A stretch of DNA of 54,396 bases from Chara braunii (GCA_003427395.1 BFEA01000200.1:936949-991344); one strand, 5' to 3'. Shown: positions 33,186 to 43,916, numbered from the stretch's first letter. Notes: generated from the sequence alone by a model not told the origin. Program-made: numbers and translations.

Positions 33186-33472
33186 ACCGGATCAACATGT
33201 CCTGTCAAAACCATTCGAGGGATTGTGAAGGGCCGAGATGCGCAACTTGAGTCCCCGAAGGGGTAGTAAATGACCTAATCTACCTTTTTTTTTGTTGTGA
33301 AAATTAAGGGAAAAAAATCCTTTAAGATGATCTATGAACTAGATAGATTCGTCCGAATTCACCTGCCAGTGGTCCAAAAAATGTCATATGTCGTATGTAA
33401 GCTCTATGTCTCTTTGTCTCTTTTCCTCTTCCCTGCGCTCTCTGTCTTTCTCTTCGTGATCGCTTGATGAAG

Positions 33473-33626
<154 letters not shown>

Positions 33627-33821
33627 GATGGTCGTCGTTGCCCCTCGGCTGGGTGGGGCGGGATGGGGGGGGGGGAGCAAAACGAAAAGATGAACTTCGT
33701 CAGTAGAGGTAAAATCAAAATCAATTGTTCTTTCAAAAATTGTTTTACCGGGGTATTTTACAAAGTTGGTTTGGTACCTGGTAGCGGTATATCGAGAAGA
33801 TGATATGTCCAACCAACCTGG

Positions 33822-34195
33822 AGGGTAATATGCAAAGGGTATCCTGCCCTACCATAATCTTTCAAGGGCATTTTGTAATATATCTCATCTTTGGGGGTAT
33901 AAAGCAATGATTTTTAAAAAGAAAAATTAATTAGAAGAAAGGAAAAATATGAAAAATTAACATACGGTATGAGAGGCTGACCTACGGACGGACGTACGCT
34001 CCGGTAGAGAGGGCTTGCTAGAGAGTGGACAAACCGTCTGTATGGTCTGGTAGAGAGTGCTTGCGAGTGAGTGGGCAAGACCTGGAGGGTATTCTGCAAA
34101 GGGTATCTTGCTCGACCACAATCTTTTAGGGACATTTTGAAATATATCTCATCTTTAGGGGGTATAAAACAAAACTTTTCGAAAAATACTATTTT
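33822..34195. repeat. Direct duplication flanking a dispersed repeat
   Basis: 33822-33920 recurs at 34080-34190 (CCTGGAGGGTA...TATATCTCATCTTT...GGGGTATAAA). Between them, 33955-34078 is a dispersed segment (CCTACGGACGGACGTACGCT) that reappears at about 36660-36785. Confidence 0.65.
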
Positions 34196-34600
34196 CTTCT
34201 TAGCAAGGTTCCTAAAGTAACATGAAAAGTTTTATGTTTTGAATCAGGCCTGAACATTGTCGAATAAGAAGAATACGACATTGTGGCACATGATGATTTG
34301 TAGTCAAATATAGTACGGTTAAAGGGCTCAGGATCCACTCAGTTCTGGCGTCAAAGGGTGAAGAGGTTTTGTACCCTATTATAGGACACAAAGGTGAGAA
34401 GGTAACAAAGATGGTTGAGACAAGCTTTAGGGCAAAATTTGAGGGCGTCAAAGGTGAGGGACATAGGACCCGTTTTCCAGCAAGTGCAGCTCCCCGCAAA
34501 TAGATTAGGGCAAAATTTGAGGGCAAAAAAGGAAGAAGAAACAGTTGCATTCTCCTCATCGGAGGACAAACATATATTTTTTTCTCACTTCACATATTTC

Positions 34601-34698
34601 TTAAACCACCAGTACCTCCCTGTTGTTTTTTAGAAGTCGCGACCGTTAACGCGTTGTGATTTTCGGGGGTCGGGCAAACCAACGCCCGATCGCTTGTT
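34601..34698. repeat. End of a TTTAAACCACCAGTACC-family element, cut by the gap
   Basis: Begins CTTAAACCACCAGTACCTCC and continues with GTTAACG and GGGGGTCGGG, resembling the interior of the 28196-28378 element. The rest falls in the N run. Confidence 0.5.
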
Positions 34699-35632
34699 NN
34701 NNNNNNNNNNNNNNNNNNNNNNNNNNNNNNNNNNNNNNNNNNNNNNNNNNNNNNNNNNNNNNNNNNNNNNNNNNNNNNNNNNNNNNNNNNNNNNNNNNNN
34801 NNNNNNNNNNNNNNNNNNNNNNNNNNNNNNNNNNNNNNNNNNNNNNNNNNNNNNNNNNNNNNNNNNNNNNNNNNNNNNNNNNNNNNNNNNNNNNNNNNNN
34901 NNNNNNNNNNNNNNNNNNNNNNNNNNNNNNNNNNNNNNNNNNNNNNNNNNNNNNNNNNNNNNNNNNNNNNNNNNNNNNNNNNNNNNNNNNNNNNNNNNNN
35001 NNNNNNNNNNNNNNNNNNNNNNNNNNNNNNNNNNNNNNNNNNNNNNNNNNNNNNNNNNNNNNNNNNNNNNNNNNNNNNNNNNNNNNNNNNNNNNNNNNNN
35101 NNNNNNNNNNNNNNNNNNNNNNNNNNNNNNNNNNNNNNNNNNNNNNNNNNNNNNNNNNNNNNNNNNNNNNNNNNNNNNNNNNNNNNNNNNNNNNNNNNNN
35201 NNNNNNNNNNNNNNNNNNNNNNNNNNNNNNNNNNNNNNNNNNNNNNNNNNNNNNNNNNNNNNNNNNNNNNNNNNNNNNNNNNNNNNNNNNNNNNNNNNNN
35301 NNNNNNNNNNNNNNNNNNNNNNNNNNNNNNNNNNNNNNNNNNNNNNNNNNNNNNNNNNNNNNNNNNNNNNNNNNNNNNNNNNNNNNNNNNNNNNNNNNNN
35401 NNNNNNNNNNNNNNNNNNNNNNNNNNNNNNNNNNNNNNNNNNNNNNNNNNNNNNNNNNNNNNNNNNNNNNNNNNNNNNNNNNNNNNNNNNNNNNNNNNNN
35501 NNNNNNNNNNNNNNNNNNNNNNNNNNNNNNNNNNNNNNNNNNNNNNNNNNNNNNNNNNNNNNNNNNNNNNNNNNNNNNNNNNNNNNNNNNNNNNNNNNNN
35601 NNNNNNNNNNNNNNNNNNNNNNNNNNNNNNNN
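34699..35632. other. Assembly gap (934 N)
   Basis: Run of N. The sequence immediately to its right (35633-35727) is a displaced copy of 43237-43331 ending in an adapter, so the gap size and the junction are not reliable. Confidence 0.99.
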
Positions 35633-35727
35633 TGCTGAAGATTAGTTGCTGAAGCAAAAGAAGAACCTAGTCCGATAAGCGGACCAGGTTCGTCATCGAG
35701 GTGAAAGACAACGCTAGTCTTATAACC

Positions 35728-35765
35728 CTGTCTCTTATACACATCTAGATGTGTATAAGAGACAG
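35728..35765. other. Nextera mate-pair junction adapter (assembly artefact)
   Basis: The same 38-bp back-to-back mosaic end as at 10125-10162. The 95 bases before it are essentially identical to the minisatellite at 43237-43331. A ~45-base T-rich tract follows. Confidence 0.97.
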
Positions 35766-36254
35766 CGGGAATTATCGTTTTTTTTTTTTTTTTTTTTTTT
35801 TTTTTTCTTTTTTTTTTGTGTACGTACCGGTAGCTCGAGGCTCGGCGAGGTTCGGGTTACCGGTAGGCTGAGCCACGGGCCTTAACAACCGCTAGGTACT
35901 GGTGTTTTAACTGGCTTTCTAGCCATTATGGGACACATCTTTCTTTCACTGCCTACCTACCACTACCCTTAAGGCTATACATGGGACCCCTGCAAGCATA
36001 GCTTTTTTTTTGTTTTTTTTATTAAAAAGACTATTTCTAGTACCTCTCCCGCGTGGGAAAGTAGGGAAAACTGGCAGTTTTCCCAAACTCTTGAATATTC
36101 GGAGGTCGGGCCTGACGACGACTTCCATTGATAAATCTGATCGGCGGCCGTCATTTCGTTTCGGCCTCTGAAAAGGTCGGACGCCTACCCGAGGCCCACT
36201 ATTTTCCCAAGCGGCAGAGGTATACCTGTCGAATCTGGACAGGACGGCCTTTCA

Positions 36255-36625
36255 GGCCATTTCTTTTATTGTCATTATAGTATTGCGGGGAACCCCATAG
36301 CAGCCACATCCGTGCTCAAGCCTCCAACGAGGGAACATCTGGGAGCTGCACCCACCACCAGCAGGTGGGCGATACCGGCCAGGGGTCAGCCCGTAGCATC
36401 AGGACCGAGCTTTTTCGATGGGCCAGTCACTGTGCCTCCCCTCCCGTCCCCTCTCCTTATGAACATCAGCAGCCTCTGCTCAATCCCACTCGGGGGGACC
36501 AACGGCGTATCTCTAGGTGGCGGGCGCCAAGCTTTCCCAGCAAGGTACATGAGGCCATGGGGATTGAACCCAAGACCTCCTGAATGCCACTAGTGTGCCT
36601 TACCAACTGAGCTCTCTTCGGCGAA
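36255..36625 (-). mobile_element. tRNA-derived SINE
   Basis: The minus-strand head reads GAGAGCTCAGTTGGTAAGGC (an A box) and, 40 bases on, GGGTTCAATCCCCA (a B box), spaced as in a tRNA gene. The anticodon arm is poorly paired, so it is not a working tRNA. A ~280-bp body unrelated to tRNA follows. This head-body architecture with internal Pol III promoter boxes defines a SINE. The 3' end near 36255 is approximate (A-rich, with AATAAAAGAAATGG on the minus strand). Confidence 0.6.
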
Positions 36626-36649
36626 GGCAAGAAAGGAAAAATATGAACA

Positions 36650-36790
36650 ATAAGCCTACGGTACAGGAGACTCACCTACGGACGGACGTACGCTCTGGTA
36701 GAGGGGGCTTGCGAGCGAGTGGGCAAGCCGTCCGTACGCTCGGGTAGAGAGCGCTTGCCAGCAAGTGGGCAAGCAAGCAAGCGCCCGCAC
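36650..36790. repeat. Dispersed repeat shared with 33955-34078
   Basis: Shares ACCTACGGACGGACGTACGC and GTGGGCAAG. The copy here carries internal GGGCAAGC and CGCACGCAGAGCGTC repeats. It lies about 350 bp upstream of the NATA-like ATG. Confidence 0.6.
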
Positions 36791-37132
36791 GCAGAGCGTC
36801 CGCACGCAGAGCGTCCGACCCACCGAGTAATGAAGGAATCCGAGTAGTATCCGAACGTACCCCGAACCGAAACCGCCCTTCCCTCGGCTGATAGGGCCGG
36901 GTAGCGAGCCGGCCCGCCCCTGTGCCCGTTGGCGGGTCTCGTTTGACCCTCGGCAACTCCGAGGAAGTGCGACACACGCACGCACACCTGGCTCTCAGCT
37001 GTTTTCCAGTCTGTCCCGTGTGCCCATACCGTTGTTTGCCGCCGTGAGGGAGGAACAGCGGTGCCAGTCGTGGATGCTGCGCGGCATCGCCGAAGCGGAG
37101 AAGGTCGAACGGAGGGCTGGACGAAGAGAGCG
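36791..37132 (+). promoter_or_regulatory. GC-rich 5' flank of the NATA-like gene
   Basis: Probably holds the promoter and 5' UTR. It is GC-rich and has no clear TATA box. CACACGCACGCACACC lies near 36971-36986. The transcription start cannot be fixed from sequence. Confidence 0.35.
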
Positions 37133-37978
37133 ATGGGTGACTCGAACTCCGCCGCCATAGCCGCGAGCTCCGCGCGGGGCACTCACACGGCTTACATCCG
37201 TGTTGCTAAGACTTCCGATGCCAAGGTAGTCTCTGCTATCGTCCACAGTCTGGCTGAGTTCGATAACCTGAGCCATATATGCAAAGCGACGAGTGAAACG
37301 ATGGAGGCGGCCATCGCCAATAAAGGTCCGTGTAAGGTGACCGTGCTGCTGTTGGAGATAAAGGAGAATGCAAGTCAACCGGGAGGAAGCGTTGACGGAG
37401 GAGGAGGAGAAGGAGGAGATGGGGTACATGGTGGGAATGGGAGTCAGCACGCGGATATGTGTTCCGCCGACGCTCGTTTGTGCGGGCCGCGATTGCCGGA
37501 TGGCTCGGGAATCGACGAGGAGACAGCCGTACAACTGCACATGAAAGACCTTTCGCAGGTGGTTGATCCTTGCCGATCAACGTTCTTGTCCTCCGTCGAT
37601 CCTGATCGTGTGGTTGTGGGTTTCGTGCTGTTTTACCCCAACTTTTCGACCTATTTGGCGCAGCAGAGCGTGCACATCGAGGACCTCTTCATACGGGCAC
37701 CGTACAGAGGTCGGAAGTTCGGCTCGATGTTGCTGACATCGGTGGCAAAGCGCGCCGCCCGCGAAGGCGCGCAGCGCCTGGAGTGGATGGTTCTCGACTG
37801 GAACGAGAAGGCCATCTCCTTCTACGAGAAGTTGGGAGCCAAGGTGCACTCCGAATGGAGGATATGTCGGCTCACGGGGGATGACCTGGCGGTCTATGCA
37901 TCGGGAAAGCCGAAGCCGACGGAAGCGCCGCCACCGCGCGTGGCACGCATTCATCGCTCCTCCAGCATGGGACGATGA
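37133..37978 (+). CDS. GNAT-family acetyltransferase, plant NATA-like
   Basis: Intact single-exon gene of 281 codons ending in TGA. The start is the first in-frame ATG (37133; purine at -3 and G at +4). Reading could open further upstream at 37061, but only with a GTG. Residues ~20-250 form a GNAT fold: IRVAKTSDAKVV at the first strand, FVLFYPNFSTYLA at ~164-176, VHIEDLFIRAPYRGRKFGSM at ~180-199 (acetyl-CoA loop R-G-R-K-F-G) and LDWNEKAISFYEKLGAKVHS then WRICRLTGDDL at ~221-252. The closest family known to me is plant NATA1/NATA2, relatives of animal SSAT. NATA1 acetylates ornithine (and putrescine) in Arabidopsis. The substrate here is not shown. Unusual features are a Gly/Asp/Ser-rich insert at ~84-106 and a ~27-residue basic, Pro-rich C-terminus. 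Location is probably cytosolic, as no signal peptide is seen. Confidence 0.9.
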   Translation: MGDSNSAAIAASSARGTHTAYIRVAKTSDAKVVSAIVHSLAEFDNLSHICKATSETMEAAIANKGPCKVTVLLLEIKENASQPGGSVDGGGGEGGDGVHGGNGSQHADMCSADARLCGPRLPDGSGIDEETAVQLHMKDLSQVVDPCRSTFLSSVDPDRVVVGFVLFYPNFSTYLAQQSVHIEDLFIRAPYRGRKFGSMLLTSVAKRAAREGAQRLEWMVLDWNEKAISFYEKLGAKVHSEWRICRLTGDDLAVYASGKPKPTEAPPPRVARIHRSSSMGR

Positions 37979-38374
37979 TTCATTCGCTAGTAATGATTTT
38001 GAAGGAAGAGAACGTGTGGAAGTGCGTCACTTCCCTTTCCTTTTTACTATTTTCGTGCCTGCCTCGGTCGTCTAGTATCTGCTGCCCTTTTTCTGTCTGG
38101 GGCTCGTCTAGTATCTGCCGTTGATTGATTGATCGGTTGATCACTCAGTACAGTCTCATTCGCCGCTCCTGCTGCTGCCGTCACGAGAACCGTTCGTTAA
38201 ACTGGTTTTGTAAGTCTGCGTTTTTCTGTAAGGAAAACGTGTGTCGTGATCTGTTTGTTCGTTCAATCTTTTGCGTTCGACTCTTAGATGAGGAAAGCTG
38301 TTCGTTCTCGTCCGCAGCGGGGAAGGGGGGGTGTTGATCGACATCTTGTAGGAATTCTCCGTTTTATAGGTCTA

Positions 38375-38378
<4 letters not shown>
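37979..38378 (+). other. 3' flank of the NATA-like gene
   Basis: Presumed 3' UTR and downstream sequence. No canonical AATAAA is seen close to the stop; TGTAAG-type motifs occur at about 38209 and 38227. A short duplication, CGTCTAGTATCTGC, is at about 38068 and 38105. Confidence 0.35.
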
Positions 38379-38412
<34 letters not shown>

Positions 38413-38413
38413 N

Positions 38414-38488
<75 letters not shown>
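38379..38488. repeat. (GA)n microsatellite
   Basis: About 55 GA units with one N at 38413. Confidence 0.98.
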
Positions 38489-38490
<2 letters not shown>

Positions 38491-38584
38491 GCAACACAGC
38501 ATCTCGCAACTATTTTGTTGCCGAAAGATCGTGTACAATACGGGGTACGGGCCGCGGGCGGAGGGAGGCAGAGGGGTTGAAGGT

Positions 38585-38589
<5 letters not shown>

Positions 38590-38657
<68 letters not shown>
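38590..38657. repeat. (GA)n microsatellite
   Basis: About 34 GA units, 100 bp beyond the previous tract. Confidence 0.98.
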
Positions 38658-38660
<3 letters not shown>

Positions 38661-38989
38661 GATGCACAAAAAGGTAAGGTTGGTTTCCGCGGTAACGGCC
38701 CGCAAGGGTTAGCTGCACCGATCTGTTCGGGCATATGGCCAAACTTTTCATCTCACGAGAACTATCTTTTAGGGGTAAGAGGTACTACAGATAAAGCCTA
38801 CTTCAGATTAGATTTGTATGAGTGGTTCTGCCTATTCCACATGTTTTTGTCCTGATACCTTTTCTCGGAGTCGGTCGTTAAAGCAACCTTTCTTAACCTG
38901 TTGCAGACGACTCACTTAAAGGGCCTCGGCTTACCAGCCACCAAACTCGATTCCTCCCCCTTGGTGAGCCCTCCTCACCACAGGACTTC

Positions 38990-39660
38990 TCTCAGCAAAA
39001 GGCTGCCGTCGCTCCAGCACACCAAAACGCGAGTACTCACCTCACGCCGGGTGATTATTAGACGACAAGGGGGAACAATCGAACTCTAGAATTACTCGTC
39101 AGTTTTGGCGGGAGCCGTAGGGGAGGCACTGCGACCCCGCGGAGGTGACGGAGCGACGTTGGAACTCACCACGGCTCCCGCCAAAACTGCCGTCAAGCCA
39201 GTTTTGGCGGGAGCCGGTGAGAACTCAACACGGCCGGTGCAGGCGGGAAAAAAAACAGAGTGTGACGAGTTCTCATCGGAGCCGTCTCTCGAGTCTCCAC
39301 AGAAAAAAAAAAGGCCCATCTGACAGGACAAGGTGGGAACAATCTTAACTCTTAGCAAAAGGCTGCCGTCGCTCCAGCACCGACCAAGCTTGAGTACTCA
39401 CCACACGGGTGATTATCAGACGACAAGGTGGGAACACTCTTGAGCAATCGAACTCTTGAGGTACTCACCAATTTTGGCGGGAGCCGTGGAGGAGGCACTG
39501 CGACCCCGACGTTGCAGGCCGGGACTGCGGAAAACAGAGTGCGGTGAGTTCTCATCGAAGCCGTCTGTCCACCAAAATCAGTGCGGTGAGTTCTCATCGG
39601 AGCCATCTGACAGTACGGCCGTGTTGAGGTGGCGGAGCGAAACGTTGGAACTCACGACGA
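38990..39660. repeat. ~355-bp tandem duplication rich in TTTTGGCGGGAGCCG
   Basis: CAAAAGGCTGCCGTCGCTCC at 38998 recurs at 39356, with matching order afterwards: GACGACAAGG, then TTTTGGCGGGAGCCGT, then GAGGCACTGCGACCCC. Extra copies of TTTTGGCGGGAGCCG (also inverted as CGGCTCCCGCCAAAA) and of GTTCTCATCGRAGCCRTCTG occur within. Non-coding. Confidence 0.7.
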
Positions 39661-40045
39661 CTCGACTTTGGTGAGTGGTGGATAGAGGCCCTGAGGCTCA
39701 TATAGAGCTAGCACTGGTCGGGATCGAAATGGCAGAGCGCAGATAGAATTGAACTTTTTAGTATGGTTCATTTTTTGGATGATGGTACCTAATTAGATCA
39801 ATGAGCACTTAGGTTTTGATATCTCCGGTTTGCAGGGGACTTGTCTTTTAAAAAACGGTGTTTCTCCGTTTTTGTCAGGTCCGAGTACCGATCGATCCAG
39901 GAACATGAACTTCACCGAGTTTCTCAGCATTACGGCCCCCTACCATAGCTCTTTGTAATGTCGATCCTGTCGCACAGCATTTTTGCCACCTCTTCCCGCG
40001 CTATCGTTGCCGCGCAAACTTTGTTGTGTGTTCCTTTTTGGCATG

Positions 40046-40115
40046 CCGTTTGTCGTTTTCCGATTGCGTTTGTTCCTTTATGGCATGCCGTTCGTCGTTT
40101 TCCGATTTTGTCAGG
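40046..40115. repeat. ~38-bp tandem duplication
   Basis: TGGCATGCCGTTTGTCGTTT at 40049 recurs as TGGCATGCCGTTCGTCGTTT at 40081. Confidence 0.75.
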
Positions 40116-40544
40116 GAGCGACGGGGAACTTCATAGAACCCCCTCTGGCCTCCGCCGAGCGGGTTCCCTCTTTTACCTTTTTTGGGCATCGTTACGTCGT
40201 TTCCTTTTTCTATGTTGATGTGTGCTTCAATCAGGGGTGGCATGTACGTCAAAAAAAGTTTGCTTTGAATGCACAACCTGACAGCAAATACGTGACTCAG
40301 GGCATTCTCACAAAAGGACTAACTTACAGGCGGACGTTGTTGAAGTCCCATGCATCCAGGCTTTGGGCGTAAAAGCCGCCAGATACTTCCGGCAATGAAG
40401 CAAAGTCCTCGTGTGAGTATGATCTCATTATGTCTGTTGCTTGTACGAGCCTCTGTCCATCTTTCTGAGAAATCGATCGAGGGATACGTCCATCTTTCCA
40501 AGTGTTGTTGTCTCGGATGCGGCGTTGTTGGGAATAGTCTTCTC

Positions 40545-40666
40545 CTACCTTCTTCCCCCGAATACAACGTACGGTCATTATAGCTGTATCTAGACTGAAA
40601 GATGCCTCAAATACAGCTGTAATGAGCGTACGTTGTATTCGCGTACTATTCGGGGGAAGAAGGTAG
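40545..40666. mobile_element. Foldback element, CTTCCCCCGAATA family, copy 1
   Basis: A 122-bp near-palindrome. The left arm begins CTACCTTCTTCCCCCGAATA, then ACGTACGGTCATTATAGCTG; the inverted right arm has the same words with a short insertion (GTACGCGAATA). It would fold into a ~45-bp stem. Related copies are at 52492-52602 and 53709-53811. Confidence 0.7.
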
Positions 40667-41147
40667 CGCTAAGGGTAAGACTATGCTAGCGCGCGACTTT
40701 CACTGCGCGGGTGAGGAACGTTATTCTAGAAGGGCACTAAGCATACGACGATGCCAGGGGAGCGATTTGTACCTGCTAGACATGTATCGGCTGACGAATC
40801 AGGAAAAAAAAAGGAAATTCACTTATATGTAAATCGTTGCCGATTTTCGCCGCCTCCCTCCCCCCTCCCTTCCCTCTCTTTCTCCTCTCCTCCTCCCGAC
40901 GGTCCCGGTTATCTTCCCCAGGTTCTGATCGAGTTCTCCCTCTCTCTCTCTCTCTCCTCCCTCCCCCCCCAAACCCCCTTTTCCCTCCCGGTTCTTTTTC
41001 CTGGTCGGACCTTCTCGCCCCTTCTCCGGCGGAATAAATGCACTGTAGAAATTTCTTCTGAACTTGAAGGGCCTTTGTAGGGAAAATCACCTATCCAATT
41101 ACTGCAAGGGGATGGAATGTCTAAGATGGGTGTAAGCGGACGTGCAG

Positions 41148-41222
41148 GAGCTTGATTGAATGTACGGAACTTGATTGAATGTACGGACTTGATTGAATGT
41201 ACGGACTTGATTGAATGTACGA
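41148..41222. repeat. 19-bp tandem repeat
   Basis: About four copies of ACTTGATTGAATGTACGG. Confidence 0.9.
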
Positions 41223-41699
41223 TTGACTCTGATGTTCTGGAGGAGCAGGCATGTGCATTCTTGGAACCATAGCGCACTCGTGTGGGCGTGTTGATTCACA
41301 AAGGCAGCCTGATGTGTTTAAGGTTTCGCTGGGCCTGGAGTCGTAACGGCAGCGGATTGGGAAGGCTGGTAGTGGGGCACGAACGAGAGATGTGGACAGA
41401 CAGAGTAAGTGCGATGCAATTTCGATCTGTTGTTTGGACTCTCGAAAGCTGAGCGTCTGTGTCGAAGGTCGATTTTTTCTCGATTTCTCGACGAATCACG
41501 GCGCTTACTATCTATCAGAGGGATCGGGATCAGGGTCGAGGAATCACGTGGCTTTCGAGGAGGGTCGGGTGTCAAATTCGGACTGGACTCACTGGAGGGC
41601 AGAACACGTTGGTTCGTCGTGTGAATCGCTGTTTGTATGTCGTTGTTGGGACTGTGTGGGTGTGAATTAGAAATTGAAAGAACGAAAGTTTCGCTGTTT

Positions 41700-41760
41700 T
41701 TTTATTAGTTCATTAATTAAAATTCTTTTCTTTTACTAGTTCATTAATTAAAATTCTTAC
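41700..41760. repeat. ~32-bp tandem duplication
   Basis: TAGTTCATTAATTAAAATTC occurs twice, separated by TTTTCTTTTAC. Confidence 0.85.
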
Positions 41761-41963
41761 TGTTTCTGGAGTCCGGCTTTTTACATTTGCGGGCTGGAGC
41801 TGCTATTAACAAGAGACCGGTACGTAGCTGCTCACTCCCTCTCTCTCTCTCTCTCTCTTCATCTATACCTGCCACTCACTAGAAATTTCGTTCTCCGGCT
41901 TCGTGCTGGCAAGCAGTATATTTATTATGGTCGTCTGTACGGTAAACTTTAACGGACCAACTT

Positions 41964-42047
41964 GCCTACTGGCGCAGTCGGTACACCGCCGAACTGTAAT
42001 TTACCATAGACACGCGGTGACGCGGGTTCGATCTCCACCGGAAGCAA
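41964..42047 (+). other. tRNA-like sequence (degenerate tRNA or SINE head)
   Basis: A-box-like TGGCGCAGTCGGTACACC and B-box GGGTTCGATCTCCACC at tRNA-like spacing, with TTGC...GCAA ends that could pair. The anticodon stem does not pair, so a working tRNA is unlikely. Confidence 0.35.
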
Positions 42048-43049
42048 ATGAGTGAGATACTACAATTCTGAATTACCGAGGACCGGTCCGTTCGATGATC
42101 TCTATGCCGTCGCCTTTTTGAAAGAAAAGGGAAGAAAAAGGAGAGAAAGCTAATTAAGAAAAAAAAAACTGTAACGGGTGTGTGGAATGCTCGTGCTGTC
42201 GGCGAGTCTGAAGCATCTTCGATGTGGAATGCTCATGCTTTCGGCGAGTCTGAAGCATCTTGCAACGAGCCGAACATAACAGCAGATGGTAAGAGGGTCG
42301 GGGAGACACCGTCCCACTTACAAGGAGTAGAGGGAGCTGACCATAGATTGCGATGATCAACGGCCAGCACTGTGCGGATTTGTTTATCCGTTCTAGATGG
42401 CCGATAAACACGTCCCAGCAGTGCTGGCCGTTTGATCGTCCGTTCTGCATGGCAACCATCCAAGGTACTTCCTCCTTGAGCACTGGGCTCTGCTCTCAGG
42501 TTGGATGGCAGGTTTTCCGGGTTCGATCCCTCACATACGATATGACTCCTTTAACGTCTCAGACGTCTCAAGTGCCTCCCAACCTCTTGAGCGCCCCGAA
42601 AATTTTGAAGTTTGAACGCTGTTGTCCAACGCTGTAGAGCAGATGTTTCGCCTCTGCGCAGACCAGATCAACCCGGACCAAAACCGAACAGAAACCGAGC
42701 GGAAACCGAACGAAATAAATAAAAAGCGAACTGAAACAGACGATGAATCTAGCCGGGGTAGTGTTTTCTTGTAAAAAAAAAGAAAAAGAAAAGAAAAAAG
42801 AAAAAAGAGGATGAATCTAGCCTCGTAGAAGCCAGCGAAATGAGGTGAAGGCAAACCGAGCCAGAGGTTATGAATCAATCAAACCGAACCGAATTGGAAA
42901 GCGAACATAATCTGATTAAGCCAGCCACGACAGATAGATTCTGGCAATCCGAATCTTTACCCAAGTCGTAACCGACCCAAAACATGGACCTAACCCTCGG
43001 TTCAGCGCACTGCCAAACGGAACCGAAACCGGACCAGATCCGTCAACGA

Positions 43050-43470
43050 GTCAAAAGACGAACCTAATCCGATAACCGGACCAGATTAGTTGCTGAAGCA
43101 AAAGACGAACCTAGTCTGACAACTGGACCAGGTTCGTCATCGAGGCGGAGGTGAAAAACAAACCCAGTCTTATAACCGGACTAGACTCGTCACCGACGCA
43201 AAAGAAGAACCTAATCCGATAACCGGACCAGATTAGTGCTGAAGATTAGTTGCTGAAGCAAAAGAAGAACCTAGTCCGATAAGCGGACCAGGTTCGTCAT
43301 CGAGGTGAAAGACAACGCTAGTCTTATAACCGGACCAGATTTGTCACCGAGGCAAAAGACGAACCTAATCTGATAACCGGACCAGATTCGTCACCGAGGC
43401 AAAAGACAAACCTATTCTGATTACCGGACCAGATTCCTCACCGAGGCAAAAAAATGAACCTAACCTGATA
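43050..43470. repeat. ~47-bp minisatellite
   Basis: About eight imperfect copies of a unit containing AAAAGACGAACCTAATCCG, ATAACCGGACCAGATTCGTC and ACCGAGGC. Units vary in length (some carry TGAAGATTAGTTGCTGAAGC). A piece (43237-43331) is duplicated artificially at 35633-35727. Related AACCGAAC-type short repeats begin upstream at about 42670. Confidence 0.85.
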
Positions 43471-43747
43471 AATTCAGCAAATGCAACAAGCCAGGTCAGT
43501 TCTGGCAAACCGGAACGAACCAAGTCCGTAAGGCAACGTAGCGATGCATCCATCAGAGAAAAAGGTGAAGTTGTTCGACATTAGGCTGCGTCTTTCAATG
43601 AGCGGGCCTCACTCGTTCCAGAAGTATATGCCAAGCGAGCGGCCGCGAACGTGGTCTGTGCCTTGGATCAGGTTCGTAGTAAACTACCGGTAGGGAATCG
43701 CGAGAAGGCAGCTTGTAGCAGGTCATCGCAACTTACCTGGATTCCTT

Positions 43748-43916
43748 CCTTCGCTTATCAAGATCACCGGCCAGAAAAGAAGAGATGCCCTTCGCTTATC
43801 AAGATCACCGGCCAGAAAAGAAAAGATGCCCTTCGCTTATCAAGATCACCGGCCAGAAAAGAAAAGATGCCCTTCGCTTATCAAACGATCACCGGCCAGA
43901 AAAGAAAAGATGCCGC
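43748..43916. repeat. 41-bp tandem repeat, about four copies
   Basis: The unit begins TTCGCTTATCAAGATCACCG and continues GCCAGAAAAGAAAAGATGCC. The last copy has a 3-base insertion (ACG). 41 is not a multiple of 3 and no stable protein repeat results. Confidence 0.92.

Noticed and set aside
34630-35742. Very long open frames across the second gap on both strands
   Set aside because: They consist of unknown residues translated from N plus adapter sequence.
37061-37132. Upstream extension of the NATA-like protein by 24 codons
   Set aside because: The extension begins at GTG, not ATG; the first in-frame ATG at 37133 has a good context.
38284-38751. Frames of repeated Arg-Glu or Ser-Leu on both strands
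   Set aside because: Direct translation of (GA)n tracts.
41964-42047. Functional tRNA gene
   Set aside because: A and B boxes are present but the anticodon stem does not pair and the acceptor stem has mismatches.
42500-42540. tRNA-like B box GGGTTCGATCCC
   Set aside because: No A box at the right distance; also seen in isolation near 10514 and 44105.
43748-43916. CRISPR-like array of 41-bp repeats
   Set aside because: The repeats are head-to-tail without spacers, in a eukaryotic context and with no cas genes.
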